Part shown: piece by piece, positions 41,906 to 51,244 of the stretch
Layout: each line of letters begins with the position of its first letter
How positions within the stretch are numbered: position 1 is the stretch's first letter
NCBI RefSeq assembly: GCF_046097095.1
Contig: NZ_CP175699.1
Coordinates: forward strand, 372,001 to 436,000
Length of the DNA: 64,000 bases
Origin: Natrinema sp046097095
GTDB taxonomy: Archaea > Halobacteriota > Halobacteria > Halobacteriales > Natrialbaceae
Direction: 5' to 3'
Notes under the pieces: generated by a model
Database searches by the model: none
What the model was told of the DNA's origin: nothing
The model's input: the letters and a program-made list of their open reading frames with translations, nothing else
Position numbers and translations under genes: made by a program

Positions 41906-44900
41906 GGCTCGTGGTCGACCTCCGTTTTGAGACTCCGGAACGTATGGAGAGCGCCCATCCCCGACAGGTCGTGGTCGTTGATCGCCGCACGCAGCGAACT
42001 AATCGTCCGGGTTTGCGTGGACGTCAACGAGATATCGACTGTGTCAGTCCCTGTGAGCGACTCGATGATCTCCAGAATGAGGTCCTTATCTTCACACGCC
42101 CAGACAGCAGCTGCGTCGACGGTCGCCAGCTTTTCGTAATCCGAGAGCAGCGCGTCAGTATTGTTGCTCGGGGTTTCGACTTCACCTACCCAGACGAGTT
42201 CGTCAGCGGCATCGAATCCCGCAACGTCAAACACGACATCCTCCGAATGCTGATAGTAGACGGCCGTGCGAGCAACGTCTTTCTGTTGGGAGAGCCATGC
42301 TTCGAGGAACACAACGGCAGCCTTGTGTGGCGTTTTTTCACCGAGATCGCCGATTCCAGGGCTAGTGTCGAGTGAGCGATCGAGGAACCGTCGCCCGGCG
42401 GGGAGGACCGTATAGTACGTCTGCCAGAACGAACGGTGTTCTTCGATGAACTCCTTCTCTTTGAGCGTCTCGAGATCGAGATTGGAGAATGGCTCTTTGA
42501 GCACGGTCATGCTCTCCAGCAGCGAATACTCCTCGACCTGGTGGTTCATCGCATCCAGTACGAGACCGAGGAAGGCGGCCTCGTCACGTGTGATGCCTTC
42601 CTCGCGGAGCGTCTCATCCGGGATGGTCGTCGTTGCGTCCTTGAAACGGATCGAGTGTGACACATTCGGGTTCTGACTCTCCTCCGGCTCTGCTGGCTCC
42701 TCTGACTCTCCGTTGGGAGCAGCGGCGGACTCCTCAGAAGAGCCTTCGAGATTCGCGAAGTCTTGGATAGTTACCTCGATCCCGTACGATTCGGCGTGCT
42801 CGGTGATAGTCCCGAGTCGAGTGAAGAGTTCACTGGACGACGAAGCGGTGGAGCGAGCGCGTTTGGCCGCAACGAACACGTCGTCTTTAGACGCGAATTG
42901 GCAGCAGGCACTGGCCTTCCGCTCTTCGGACGCGGTATATTCGGACCTACAGACGTCGCAAACGTAGCACTCAGTATTCGCGTCGTAGCTCACGTGCTCG
43001 GGCAGCAAATCCCCGCCTGTCGTTTCCGCCGAATCCTCTGTGTCCTCATCGCCGTTCGTGGTTTGTAGTTCTGAAGCCTCATTGCGCTCCTCACGGTGTT
43101 CTGACGCTGCCTGTCCCGCAGCCGAGAGCTGAGGGCTTCCCTCGGATTCCTGTTGCTCGCTTGCAGTAGCGCCGAACATGGGCGCACTCCCGATATCTCG
43201 CTCGTCACCCGATGGGGTGGTGGGTTGGCCCGCTGTGATGGCTGTCTCGTCCTCCGCGGAGGCATCTGCGTCGTCGCTCGTGCCGTCCGCGCCGAAGAAG
43301 GGGGCATCCGATGAGGTACCGCCGTCTGCCGCTCCAGCGCCCGCTGTGCTCCCGCTCGTCGTCGCAGGCTCACCATCGACGTCATCACCGACCTCGTCGA
43401 GCGTCTCCCGCACCTCCTCGCGGGCAAATTGATTCGTCCGACCCGGAAGACTACACTCGTGTTGCGTTCGCCGCATCACCTGGGGAATCTGCTGTTCCTC
43501 AAAGAGATGCCGGTCGTCGCCTGACAGTGGCGCATCGCTCTCAGGGTGGCCCTCTGGGATCGGCAGCGAGGCAAGTGAGAACGGCGCTGGGCCCGTCTGT
43601 CCGAACTGCGGACTCGGCAACTGGGCGATCCACTCACCGGCCGGCAGGCGGCTCACGCGATTGCGCAATTCCGACGTACTGAGATTTTCGTGGGCCATCG
43701 ACTCGGCGAGTTTCGCATCCGTCGCGATATTGCCGATAAGCTTCGTTTTGACATTGTTCAGGATTTCCGTGTACGGCCGATCGGACGTACTGTACTGGGC
43801 GACCTGTTCGGGGTACTGGAGGATGAGGCCAAGACTGACGCCGAATGCTCGGCCTTGGGGGATAAACTGTTCGTAGACTAGTGAGGATGTCGCAACTGGT
43901 GCCGCCTCCTCGATGATCATATTCACGATCGTATCGTCGGCGTCGCTCTCACTCTGACGAGACCCACCGTTCAGTGACCGCCCACCGCCACGACGCCCCT
44001 GAACAGCGTCCCAGAGGTTGCTCAACAGAATCATCGTCAGAGCGTGCTGGGATTCAGCGCGGAACTCACCAAGGTCGAACAGGATAACTGCGTCCTCGTC
44101 GACGAACTCACGGAAGTCGAAGGCGTTCCCAACGTATTCCTCCTCCTCGTCATCCCACTCGGGGACGTGGGTAAACATCTGGTAGAGGTGCTCGTGCTCG
44201 ACGAGTTTGTCAAGGCGATTCGCCGCAGCCCCCATCGTCTGCTGGAACTGGCGGTCGTCGACCTGACACTTCTGCACCAGCGACTGTTCGATATGCGAGT
44301 TTGCATCACAGAGTTCTGGAAGTGTCTTCTCCTGACTCATCCGGAAGACAGCCTGAATCAGGTCCTCGAGACTGAACGCGTCATGGCCGTATTCCCGGTC
44401 GAACAGCGCCTTGATAAGGAAGGTGAGGATTTCGTTGGCGACGTATGCCTGCTCGTGACGCTCCTCGCCGAGGATGAGCCGCATGATCTCGTGGAAATGC
44501 TCGACCTTGTCCTGGACGGCGTCCTCACGAGAGCGCCCCATCGCAAGCGCCGGTCGAATGTCGAAGAACGAGACCGCCGGCAGCGTGTCCGGGGCGTTGA
44601 AGTAGTAGACATCATCCAGGTTCCCGTTCTCGGCGTAGTGTGCGTGGAGATAGTTCTCGGCCATCCCGTCCCCCTTCCCATCAAGGAGAACAGTAGGACC
44701 GTCAACGTACTCATGGAGTGAGAGCATCTCGGCCTGTACAGCTGTGGACTTCCCGCTCCCGGTCGACGCAGCCCGGATATAGCTCGTGGTCAAGAGATCC
44801 GGCGGAATACGAATCGGTTGGTCTAGGGGTTCGTTCCGGTTTCGGAGGGGCTTTCCCACCGTCATACCAGATCCGGCGAACTCCTCGAGGAGATCGGGAT

Positions 44901-46107
44901 CCGGCAGTGGGAGTGGTTGTCGGAGTCGTTCTTTTCCGCGAGCGCCACGCGAGCCCTCGGTGGTCAGTGACTGTGCGCTCGGCACTGCAACGAAGTTCGC
45001 GAGCTCGTCCGCGTTTAGAATAAGTTGGGGCCGACGCTTCCCCATCGAGGATTGGTTGAACGAACGGGAGACCAATCGCTTCAGCTCTTTTGTCGCGGGG
45101 TCCCGAATGTTGGTCAGACTCTTCGTAACGCGGCTCCCGTCGAGGTGATAGAAGTACCCGTCCAGATGATTGAACGCGTTGGCCAGCGTCTCAATATTGT
45201 TCGCCGCCTGTGCTTTGACTGCCTCATCAGGTTCGTTCGAGAGGACGGCGACCGTCCTGGCGTTCACGAGAAACGTCTGTGAGGGCCCTTTTTGATCAAT
45301 TAGTGCCTGTCGGGAGGCAACTTCACCACTGGCTGCACTTGATGTCTGCTGGGTGCTCTCACCGACATGCGGCGGGTCACGACCACGTCGCCGATCTCGA
45401 ATTCGCTCTTCATCGGCCCCATGGAGCATATCCGCGAGGCTGGTTCGCGCGGACTGGAGGGCACCGTCGTGTTTGGTTTCGATCTGCTTTTTGCGGCTTT
45501 CAGCGAACTTCTGCCAGCTGCCATACCGCATGAACAACACCTGCAACGCGGTGGGAGCTGTGGCCTCTGTGAGTCGTTCAACGGCCGTCGCGAGTGGCGC
45601 TCGTGCTGGGTCCCCCGAACTGGTGCCTTCCTCTTGAACCTGCGAATACTGCTTGATCGGCGTCATCCAGTCGCGGCTCCGCTCACCGACGCCGCTCCAG
45701 CGAGCGGCGATTGGCGTGTGCTCAGAGAGTGAACCCTCCTGCTCCTCCGTGTCCCCTCCCTCGGTTGGGGGTTGGGGCTCCTCGTCCTTGGTAGGACGAC
45801 AAAGTTCTGCAGGAAGGTCAACCGTCTCCTCGTAAATCTCGTAGCTTGCTGGGTACGCCGTCTGCAGTTCGGATTTGACCGTCGGCAGCAGCTCCTTGTC
45901 GTCGACGCCGAGATAGAACCGTACCGGCGCGTCTTCGCCTCGCGTGAGTGCAAGGAACTCGAATGTAGGCGGACTCTTTCGAGGGTCGTATTTGACCTTC
46001 CAGCCAGTCCGGAGTTTTCGCAGTCCAGCCAGTCGAGAGACGATATCCGCAGAATCCACCCGCTCGCGTGCTGGTTCAATGCGGATGTAGCGACGGGGCT
46101 CAGTCAT
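41902..46107 (-). CDS. VirD4/TraG-type coupling protein, very large
   Basis: 1401 aa from ATG 46105-46107 (MTEPRRYIRIEP), 8-nt overlap with virB4. N-terminal ~430 residues: element-specific domain. RecA-like ATPase: Walker A AASTGSGKST (~450), LLDGKGDGMAENYLHAHYAE, then MIIEEAAPVA as Walker B (~730). Acidic linker ~880-1110 (Glu/Asp/Ser-rich) ending in a Cys cluster (CYVCDVC...ACCQ). Winged-helix-like part ~1190-1270. C-terminal domain with VVFDVAGFDAADELVWVGEV-E, resembling PD-(D/E)xK nuclease folds. Couples DNA substrate to the secretion channel. No separate relaxase is visible in the operon. Confidence 0.85.
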   Translation of the reverse strand: MTEPRRYIRIEPARERVDSADIVSRLAGLRKLRTGWKVKYDPRKSPPTFEFLALTRGEDAPVRFYLGVDDKELLPTVKSELQTAYPASYEIYEETVDLPAELCRPTKDEEPQPPTEGGDTEEQEGSLSEHTPIAARWSGVGERSRDWMTPIKQYSQVQEEGTSSGDPARAPLATAVERLTEATAPTALQVLFMRYGSWQKFAESRKKQIETKHDGALQSARTSLADMLHGADEERIRDRRRGRDPPHVGESTQQTSSAASGEVASRQALIDQKGPSQTFLVNARTVAVLSNEPDEAVKAQAANNIETLANAFNHLDGYFYHLDGSRVTKSLTNIRDPATKELKRLVSRSFNQSSMGKRRPQLILNADELANFVAVPSAQSLTTEGSRGARGKERLRQPLPLPDPDLLEEFAGSGMTVGKPLRNRNEPLDQPIRIPPDLLTTSYIRAASTGSGKSTAVQAEMLSLHEYVDGPTVLLDGKGDGMAENYLHAHYAENGNLDDVYYFNAPDTLPAVSFFDIRPALAMGRSREDAVQDKVEHFHEIMRLILGEERHEQAYVANEILTFLIKALFDREYGHDAFSLEDLIQAVFRMSQEKTLPELCDANSHIEQSLVQKCQVDDRQFQQTMGAAANRLDKLVEHEHLYQMFTHVPEWDDEEEEYVGNAFDFREFVDEDAVILFDLGEFRAESQHALTMILLSNLWDAVQGRRGGGRSLNGGSRQSESDADDTIVNMIIEEAAPVATSSLVYEQFIPQGRAFGVSLGLILQYPEQVAQYSTSDRPYTEILNNVKTKLIGNIATDAKLAESMAHENLSTSELRNRVSRLPAGEWIAQLPSPQFGQTGPAPFSLASLPIPEGHPESDAPLSGDDRHLFEEQQIPQVMRRTQHECSLPGRTNQFAREEVRETLDEVGDDVDGEPATTSGSTAGAGAADGGTSSDAPFFGADGTSDDADASAEDETAITAGQPTTPSGDERDIGSAPMFGATASEQQESEGSPQLSAAGQAASEHREERNEASELQTTNGDEDTEDSAETTGGDLLPEHVSYDANTECYVCDVCRSEYTASEERKASACCQFASKDDVFVAAKRARSTASSSSELFTRLGTITEHAESYGIEVTIQDFANLEGSSEESAAAPNGESEEPAEPEESQNPNVSHSIRFKDATTTIPDETLREEGITRDEAAFLGLVLDAMNHQVEEYSLLESMTVLKEPFSNLDLETLKEKEFIEEHRSFWQTYYTVLPAGRRFLDRSLDTSPGIGDLGEKTPHKAAVVFLEAWLSQQKDVARTAVYYQHSEDVVFDVAGFDAADELVWVGEVETPSNNTDALLSDYEKLATVDAAAVWACEDKDLILEIIESLTGTDTVDISLTSTQTRTISSLRAAINDHDLSGMGALHTFRSLKTEVDHEP

Positions 46108-48337
46108 CGGCCTCCTGGGGAGAAGTCCGGATCCCGGCGTCCTCAAGAAGCGGGTCTGGAATGTCGTAGTCATCGACACGATCTTTCTGGGCAAGATACT
46201 CAACGTCGCTGGCGTCGATATACCGCTGATTAACGAGATGCTCCCACGGGTCTAAATCGTCGTCAAGGACGTGAATCTCGTAGTCGTTCACGTGAAGTGC
46301 GAGCGATTTCGTCCAGTCATTGACAGCGAGCAGGCATTCCGAGTAGCCGCCATCCTCACCAGTTTGCGCGGTCGCGATGAAGTTCTGCTCAGACGGTGTC
46401 AACCCATGGAAGTCGACCATTTCGTCACTGACCGACTCGTGATGGAAGATCTGCTTGATATCGCAGAGATTGTAGACGTTCCGTGCCTTCTCGACGGCCT
46501 CCTCGGATTTCTTGTCGGACTTTGCGATGAACTCATCGACCGTCTGTGAGATGAGTGTGATCGCCGTGTTGAAGTGACGGCTATGGCGGATGAACAGGTC
46601 GATCATGTCCGTCGTCGCCGCCCGCCGCAGGAGGTAGTGTGCCTCGTCGATGGTGACCTGCGTCCGCCGGTCACTGCTCTGGGCACGTTGGTAGATCCAG
46701 TCGAACATGACATGCATGAACAGCGGTGCCTGCCCGGTATCGGCGAACATCGACATATCAATGACGACCAGGCGATTGTCGAGTTCGACGTTTGTGTGGC
46801 CGTTCAGATTGTCATTTTCGCCGCCGTGCTGGAACGCTTCGAGACCGAGGAGAAGCTGGTAGGCGTACTTCTCGTCGGCCTCTTTGAACCGCATCTCCAG
46901 CTGTTCGATCTCCGGCCGAACACGTTCGTCGTTAGCATCTTCGTGTAACTCGATGAACTCCGACGGTTGATCGCCGTCCGTGAGTGCATGGAGGATATCG
47001 AGGACGTCCTGCATCGTCGGGCTCGCGTTCTCGTGAGTCGCCGGGTCAGCCGTGATTCCGTACTTGAGATATGCCAACCGTACGGCCCGCCGAAGAATTC
47101 CCTCCTGCTCTTTGCTCAGCGACTGATCGGCGACCGCCGAGAAGTGGGTACGGAACAGCTCCATCACAGAGCGGAACTTCTTCTTGAACGGATCGTCCGC
47201 AACGTCGTCGATCCCACGCCGAATCTCCAGCGGGTTAACTGTGTTCTGCCCGCCGAAACGGATAACCTGCCCACCGAGGTCGTCCGCGAAGTCGACGAAG
47301 TCCCCAAGCGGATCGAGGACAAGCATCTCGATCTCGGGGTCCATCATCAGCCGATGGTACATCTCGTGCTTCTCGGCGAACGTCTTCCCCGACCCCATCT
47401 TTCCGGCAATCGCCTTCGAGTACGACGAGAGCCTGTAGCGGTCTAGCAGAACGGGCGTGTTCGTCCCATCGAACCCGTAGAAGACGCCTTCAGGGTCCGC
47501 AACCGCAGGCTCGATGAACGGGAACATCGTCCCGACGGCTGTCTCCTGCATGAGTTGGGTGGCTTTGATTGGGTCGTCGCCTAGCGGGGCGAGGGCGTCT
47601 TGGGATTCCACCTGGCGTTTATCCAGCGTGACCGCCTCAGCATTCGCAGCACCAAGCGTTTCGATGACGCGTTCGGTGGCGTCATCGAGTTCCTGTTCGG
47701 TATCAGCGATGATCTCGATGTAGATCGCGAAGTCGAAGAGTTTCGTCTCCCCGAGGATAATATCCCAGATGAGATCTTTGACCATGTCGCGGTCGGCCTC
47801 AGCCTCGTGGGTGTCGGTCTGGTTCTTCTCATGTTTCTTGTGAAGGCGAGCTCGAAGCTGCGTGAGGCGTTTTTGCAGCTTTCGGAGTACTGAGCCGGTA
47901 TCGCGAGGCTGGATATGTTGGGTAACGCGGATGTGGTCGTTCGTTGTATAGAGGTCCTCGAGCCACCCCAGTGGCACGCGTTCGGGATAGCCGTGGATGG
48001 TGAGGGTGCGAACGAACTGATCGTTGCGAATCATATACCCCGACTCGAAGAGGTTCGAGACTTCCTGAAGCTGACGCGGGGCGATGACATCTTGGTCAGC
48101 AAGCGACTGTTCGGTCTCGTCCTGCACAATGCCAAGCCGGAGTTCACCCTCGTCGACGTCCTCAACTTCGAGTAGGTACTCGGCTTGTTCGCGGATGTTC
48201 TCCTTCGTAAGGTCGTCCCCATTTGCTTCAAGAATCTCCGTAGCGCGGTCGAATGTCTCGTCGTCAATGTCGTCGATGCTTGACTCGCTACTCCCCACTG
48301 GAAGCCACGAGCGGAAGCGGCCGAATCGTCCCGCCAT
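46100..48337 (-). CDS. virB4: VirB4-type conjugation ATPase
   Basis: 745 aa. After an N-terminal helical domain with LEVEDVDEGELRLGIVQDE, the P-loop ATPase has Walker A AIAGKMGSGKTFAEK (~310-320), DPLGDFVDFADDLGG, and Walker B VTIDEAHYLLRRA (~562). VirB4 energises pilus assembly and substrate transfer at the cytoplasmic face. Its ATG overlaps the stop of 48337-49398 (TGATG), and its end overlaps the coupling protein by 8 nt. Complete. Confidence 0.9.
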   Translation of the reverse strand: MAGRFGRFRSWLPVGSSESSIDDIDDETFDRATEILEANGDDLTKENIREQAEYLLEVEDVDEGELRLGIVQDETEQSLADQDVIAPRQLQEVSNLFESGYMIRNDQFVRTLTIHGYPERVPLGWLEDLYTTNDHIRVTQHIQPRDTGSVLRKLQKRLTQLRARLHKKHEKNQTDTHEAEADRDMVKDLIWDIILGETKLFDFAIYIEIIADTEQELDDATERVIETLGAANAEAVTLDKRQVESQDALAPLGDDPIKATQLMQETAVGTMFPFIEPAVADPEGVFYGFDGTNTPVLLDRYRLSSYSKAIAGKMGSGKTFAEKHEMYHRLMMDPEIEMLVLDPLGDFVDFADDLGGQVIRFGGQNTVNPLEIRRGIDDVADDPFKKKFRSVMELFRTHFSAVADQSLSKEQEGILRRAVRLAYLKYGITADPATHENASPTMQDVLDILHALTDGDQPSEFIELHEDANDERVRPEIEQLEMRFKEADEKYAYQLLLGLEAFQHGGENDNLNGHTNVELDNRLVVIDMSMFADTGQAPLFMHVMFDWIYQRAQSSDRRTQVTIDEAHYLLRRAATTDMIDLFIRHSRHFNTAITLISQTVDEFIAKSDKKSEEAVEKARNVYNLCDIKQIFHHESVSDEMVDFHGLTPSEQNFIATAQTGEDGGYSECLLAVNDWTKSLALHVNDYEIHVLDDDLDPWEHLVNQRYIDASDVEYLAQKDRVDDYDIPDPLLEDAGIRTSPQEADD

Positions 48338-49398
48338 CAGTGCTCACCCTCCGTTTTCGTCGCGTGGGAGAACTTCTCGAACTGTGGATCGACGTGATTA
48401 TAGTAGTGATAGAGAATCTCCATCGTCTCTTGGCGGTCGGTGACACGTTCAATGGACACGTCTGTCCGGCCGAGTTTGTTCGTGATTCGGCGTTGGCGTT
48501 GTCGGACTTCGCGGATACAAAGTTCGGTCCGGGCCTCCTCGTGGGAATCACCCAGTGATGTTCGATCGACGATCCCCGAAAAGACCGTCCCGATAATCGG
48601 GAGCGTTCCGAGCTGACTCAACACACTCCCTGTATCGAGATCCTTGTTGACCTGGTCGGCATCGACGCGCGTGACGATGTAGAAATCGCGCTGTTTGAGA
48701 TCTTCGTCCTCGATGTTGGCGTTGGCCCACTGAATGTAGAATTTGCGTCCATACTGGAGGATTGGCGTCTGCCCATGAGAACTCATACTCGCACCCGCTT
48801 TGTAGAAGCGCTCAAGATGCCCTGTCAGATCGAACGTCTTCGGATAGCAGGGAACGGCAACACTGGACTCCAGTGACATTAGGAAGGACATGTACGCGCT
48901 CATCGTGTTGCGTTTCGCCTCGTCACTGAGCGACAGCCAGTTCTGTGGGTGGACCTTCAGCAGGCCGATGTAGCTGTTCTCGTCGACAGCGATACCATCG
49001 TCGCGAACGTACTCAAAGCCGAGTTTCTCTTGCGTGGTCATCGACTCGCCGAGTCGATTCTCGAGGTCGAAATGGTCGTGAGCTCGAGCCCGTTCGCGAG
49101 CGGTCGGGAGATCCGTATCGATGTCGTCGAGGAATCTATCGAGTGCGCGGAGGACCTCGAGGTCGGATTCCGGCGCTGTCGGCGGCATTTCACCACGGGT
49201 ACCCGTGGTCGGCTGGGAACCGTTCTGATCGTCGGAATCCGGTGGTGAATGCGACTCGGTCACTGACGCACTCGGCGTGGATTGTTCGGTCGAACTGTCG
49301 GATGAGGAGTGCTCGGTCGTTGTCTCGTCCCTATCAGTAGCTCCATCGCTGTCGTCGCCTGGTCCGTCGATGGTCTCGTCGGTAGAGGCAGAGCCCAT
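48337..49398 (-). CDS. stand-alone VirB4 N-terminal-domain-like protein
   Basis: 353 aa. Long acidic disordered N-terminus (~1-80, Ser/Thr/Asp-rich), then a domain with FEYVRDDGIAVDENSYIGLL, TMSAYMSFLMSLESSVAVPC and FYIVTRVDADQVNKD. This pattern is usually the N-terminal part of VirB4/TraC proteins (membrane-proximal domain). It is placed immediately before virB4 with overlapping stop/start, so the archaeal VirB4 appears split in two genes. Assignment by motif style and position. Confidence 0.65.
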   Translation of the reverse strand: MGSASTDETIDGPGDDSDGATDRDETTTEHSSSDSSTEQSTPSASVTESHSPPDSDDQNGSQPTTGTRGEMPPTAPESDLEVLRALDRFLDDIDTDLPTARERARAHDHFDLENRLGESMTTQEKLGFEYVRDDGIAVDENSYIGLLKVHPQNWLSLSDEAKRNTMSAYMSFLMSLESSVAVPCYPKTFDLTGHLERFYKAGASMSSHGQTPILQYGRKFYIQWANANIEDEDLKQRDFYIVTRVDADQVNKDLDTGSVLSQLGTLPIIGTVFSGIVDRTSLGDSHEEARTELCIREVRQRQRRITNKLGRTDVSIERVTDRQETMEILYHYYNHVDPQFEKFSHATKTEGEH

Positions 49399-49404
49399 CT
49401 GCAG

Positions 49405-49791
49405 TCACCTCGATTCGGCCTCCCGCTCGGCTTCGATCGTCTCGAGATCGAGTCCCTCCTGCCGGACGCCGACGACATCCTGGACAACAGGTGTTTCCGC
49501 CTCAGGTCGAGTACGCCGATTGTAGTACGAGTTCGACGAGAGATAGTAATCAGCGGCGGCACGGGCGTAGCTGATCGGTCGTTGGCCAGCAGGCGCGACA
49601 AGCAAGATGAGGATGCCCAGTGTGAGACCGACGCCACCGGCAATCAGGAAAGGCGTGCCGGTGACTCCGAGACTCTGGACGATGCCGAGAGCGAGAAACG
49701 GGATGATGAGGACCTCGCCGACCTCGCGGGCTGTGAGGCCGAAAACCAACTTCGTATTGATGATCCGACCTGCGATAGGGAACGTCTCCAT
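49405..49791 (-). CDS. P-type conjugation inner-membrane protein (VirB3/PrgI-like)
   Basis: 128 aa from ATG 49789-49791 (METFPIAGRIINTKLVFGLT). Two TM segments in tandem (LIIPFLALGIVQSLG, FLIAGGVGLTLGILILLV) followed by a cytosolic basic and then acidic tail: the small VirB3/PrgI plan. It lies directly upstream of the VirB4 pair, as in bacterial and archaeal type IV systems. Likely anchors VirB4 in the membrane. Confidence 0.7.
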   Translation of the reverse strand: METFPIAGRIINTKLVFGLTAREVGEVLIIPFLALGIVQSLGVTGTPFLIAGGVGLTLGILILLVAPAGQRPISYARAAADYYLSSNSYYNRRTRPEAETPVVQDVVGVRQEGLDLETIEAEREAESR

Positions 49792-49863
49792 ACGATTATT
49801 TCGTCCTATATTTGGATAGTTAATGGTTTTATAGATCACATTTTCGCATCGTAGTATGGTTTG

Positions 49864-51243
49864 TTAGGTCGTTCTCTCCGATGTGCTCGGGAACGACTCG
49901 TGGAGGTCTGTGGGTGTAATTGCCTCCGCATCACGCTCGGCGGCATGCATTGCGGCGTCGTCGACGATTCCCACGATATCTGCACTACTGAGCCCGTCCG
50001 AGCGATCGGCTAACTCTAAATAGTCGTCCTCATCGAGAGCGGTTGGAAGATCACAGAGTCGGACGCGGAAGATTTCCTCACGAGCGTCGCGGCTAGGGAG
50101 GCCAATTTCGTACTGTTGGTCAAACCGCCCTCGGCGTGTGGCAGCCTCATCGAGGAGGTCGGCTCGATTCGTCGCCGCAATTACGAGGAAATTCGGATCT
50201 TCGTCGTCTAAATGCGCGAGGAACTCATTGACGACCTGAGCGTGCTCACGGTGGAGTTCGTTTCCGCGACCAGCGAGGAGGGCGTCGATCTCGTCGATGA
50301 AGATGACGCATCGGTCGAACTGCTCGGCTTCGTCGAACAGTCGATTGACCTGCTCGGTTGATTCGTTGATCCACCGCGATTTGATATCGCCTGCAGATAG
50401 CTCGAGATACGGATGGCCGAGTTCACCGGCGATTGCTCGAGCGAACAGGGTCTTCCCGGTTCCCGGTGAGCCGTACAGAAGAATTCCATTCGGTGGTGAG
50501 ACGTTGAATCGCTCGTAGGCTTCGTCGACTCGAGTTAGGGGTCGTAGGACGGATCGTATGATTTCTTTCTTCAGCTCATCTTGGCCACCGACATCCCAGA
50601 ACCCAACATTTGGAGCGAGTTTCCAATTGTACTCGAGATCATCAAGAGTAGGATGCAACGGGTCAGAATTGTCGCTGTTCTGAGGAGATTTATGCTTATG
50701 CTCTGTGGTGCTTTGAGCAGACGAATCCGGTTCATCAGTCTGACCCGTCTCAGATGGTAAGGATTTTTCTTCGATATTGTCGGTAGCGGTGCCGAGGCTC
50801 GTCGAGATCATTAAGGGAATACATGCAATCCAACTGAGACCCATAAGCCACAAACGGTCAAACATAGACGAGACTCGAAGTGGAGCGAGAGTTTCTGCAA
50901 GTGATGTCCAACTGTTCTCCCAAGCTGGGAGGAACCATACAGCTGTTAATACAACCGAACCAATGAGAATCCCAAAGACCCAATCAATATCTGCACTTTT
51001 GGTATTTTCACTATGCATCGGATAGATCACTCCAGTCAACAGAGCAGCAGTGAATGAAGGAAACATCCAGATTGTTGGAACACCTAAAAGAGCAGCTAAT
51101 CCTCTAACCGAGGAGGGAGTATTAGCTGCGACCCAGACAACTCCCAGTGGAGCTAGTACATAGTTTGCCGTAAAGAGACCCGTTGAGAGAAACTCCACAA
51201 TCACCTTCCACAGGCGATCTCTAATCCTGAGTGTTCCAGTCAT
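49864..51243 (-). CDS. membrane-anchored AAA+ ATPase in the transfer operon
   Basis: 459 aa from ATG 51241-51243 (MTGTLRIRDRLWK). Four or so TM segments in ~15-140, charged linker, then an AAA module (~200-430): NGILLYGSPGTGKTLFARAI (Walker A), CVIFIDEIDALLAGRG (Walker B), ATNRADLLDEAATRRGRFD (sensor 1 and arginine finger), then a lid domain (LADRSDGLSSADIVGIVDDA). FtsH/Cdc48-like, but with no protease domain. Not a standard component of bacterial T4SS. Starts 1 nt after the VirB6-like stop, so part of the operon; may remodel the channel or substrate. Confidence 0.85.
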   Translation of the reverse strand: MTGTLRIRDRLWKVIVEFLSTGLFTANYVLAPLGVVWVAANTPSSVRGLAALLGVPTIWMFPSFTAALLTGVIYPMHSENTKSADIDWVFGILIGSVVLTAVWFLPAWENSWTSLAETLAPLRVSSMFDRLWLMGLSWIACIPLMISTSLGTATDNIEEKSLPSETGQTDEPDSSAQSTTEHKHKSPQNSDNSDPLHPTLDDLEYNWKLAPNVGFWDVGGQDELKKEIIRSVLRPLTRVDEAYERFNVSPPNGILLYGSPGTGKTLFARAIAGELGHPYLELSAGDIKSRWINESTEQVNRLFDEAEQFDRCVIFIDEIDALLAGRGNELHREHAQVVNEFLAHLDDEDPNFLVIAATNRADLLDEAATRRGRFDQQYEIGLPSRDAREEIFRVRLCDLPTALDEDDYLELADRSDGLSSADIVGIVDDAAMHAAERDAEAITPTDLHESFPSTSERTT

Positions 51244-51244
51244 C

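Noticed and set aside
46108..46203. Longer N-terminus of the coupling protein
   Set aside because: It would overlap virB4 by ~100 nt and is basic and low-quality; the ATG at 46107 with an 8-nt overlap fits the rest of the operon.
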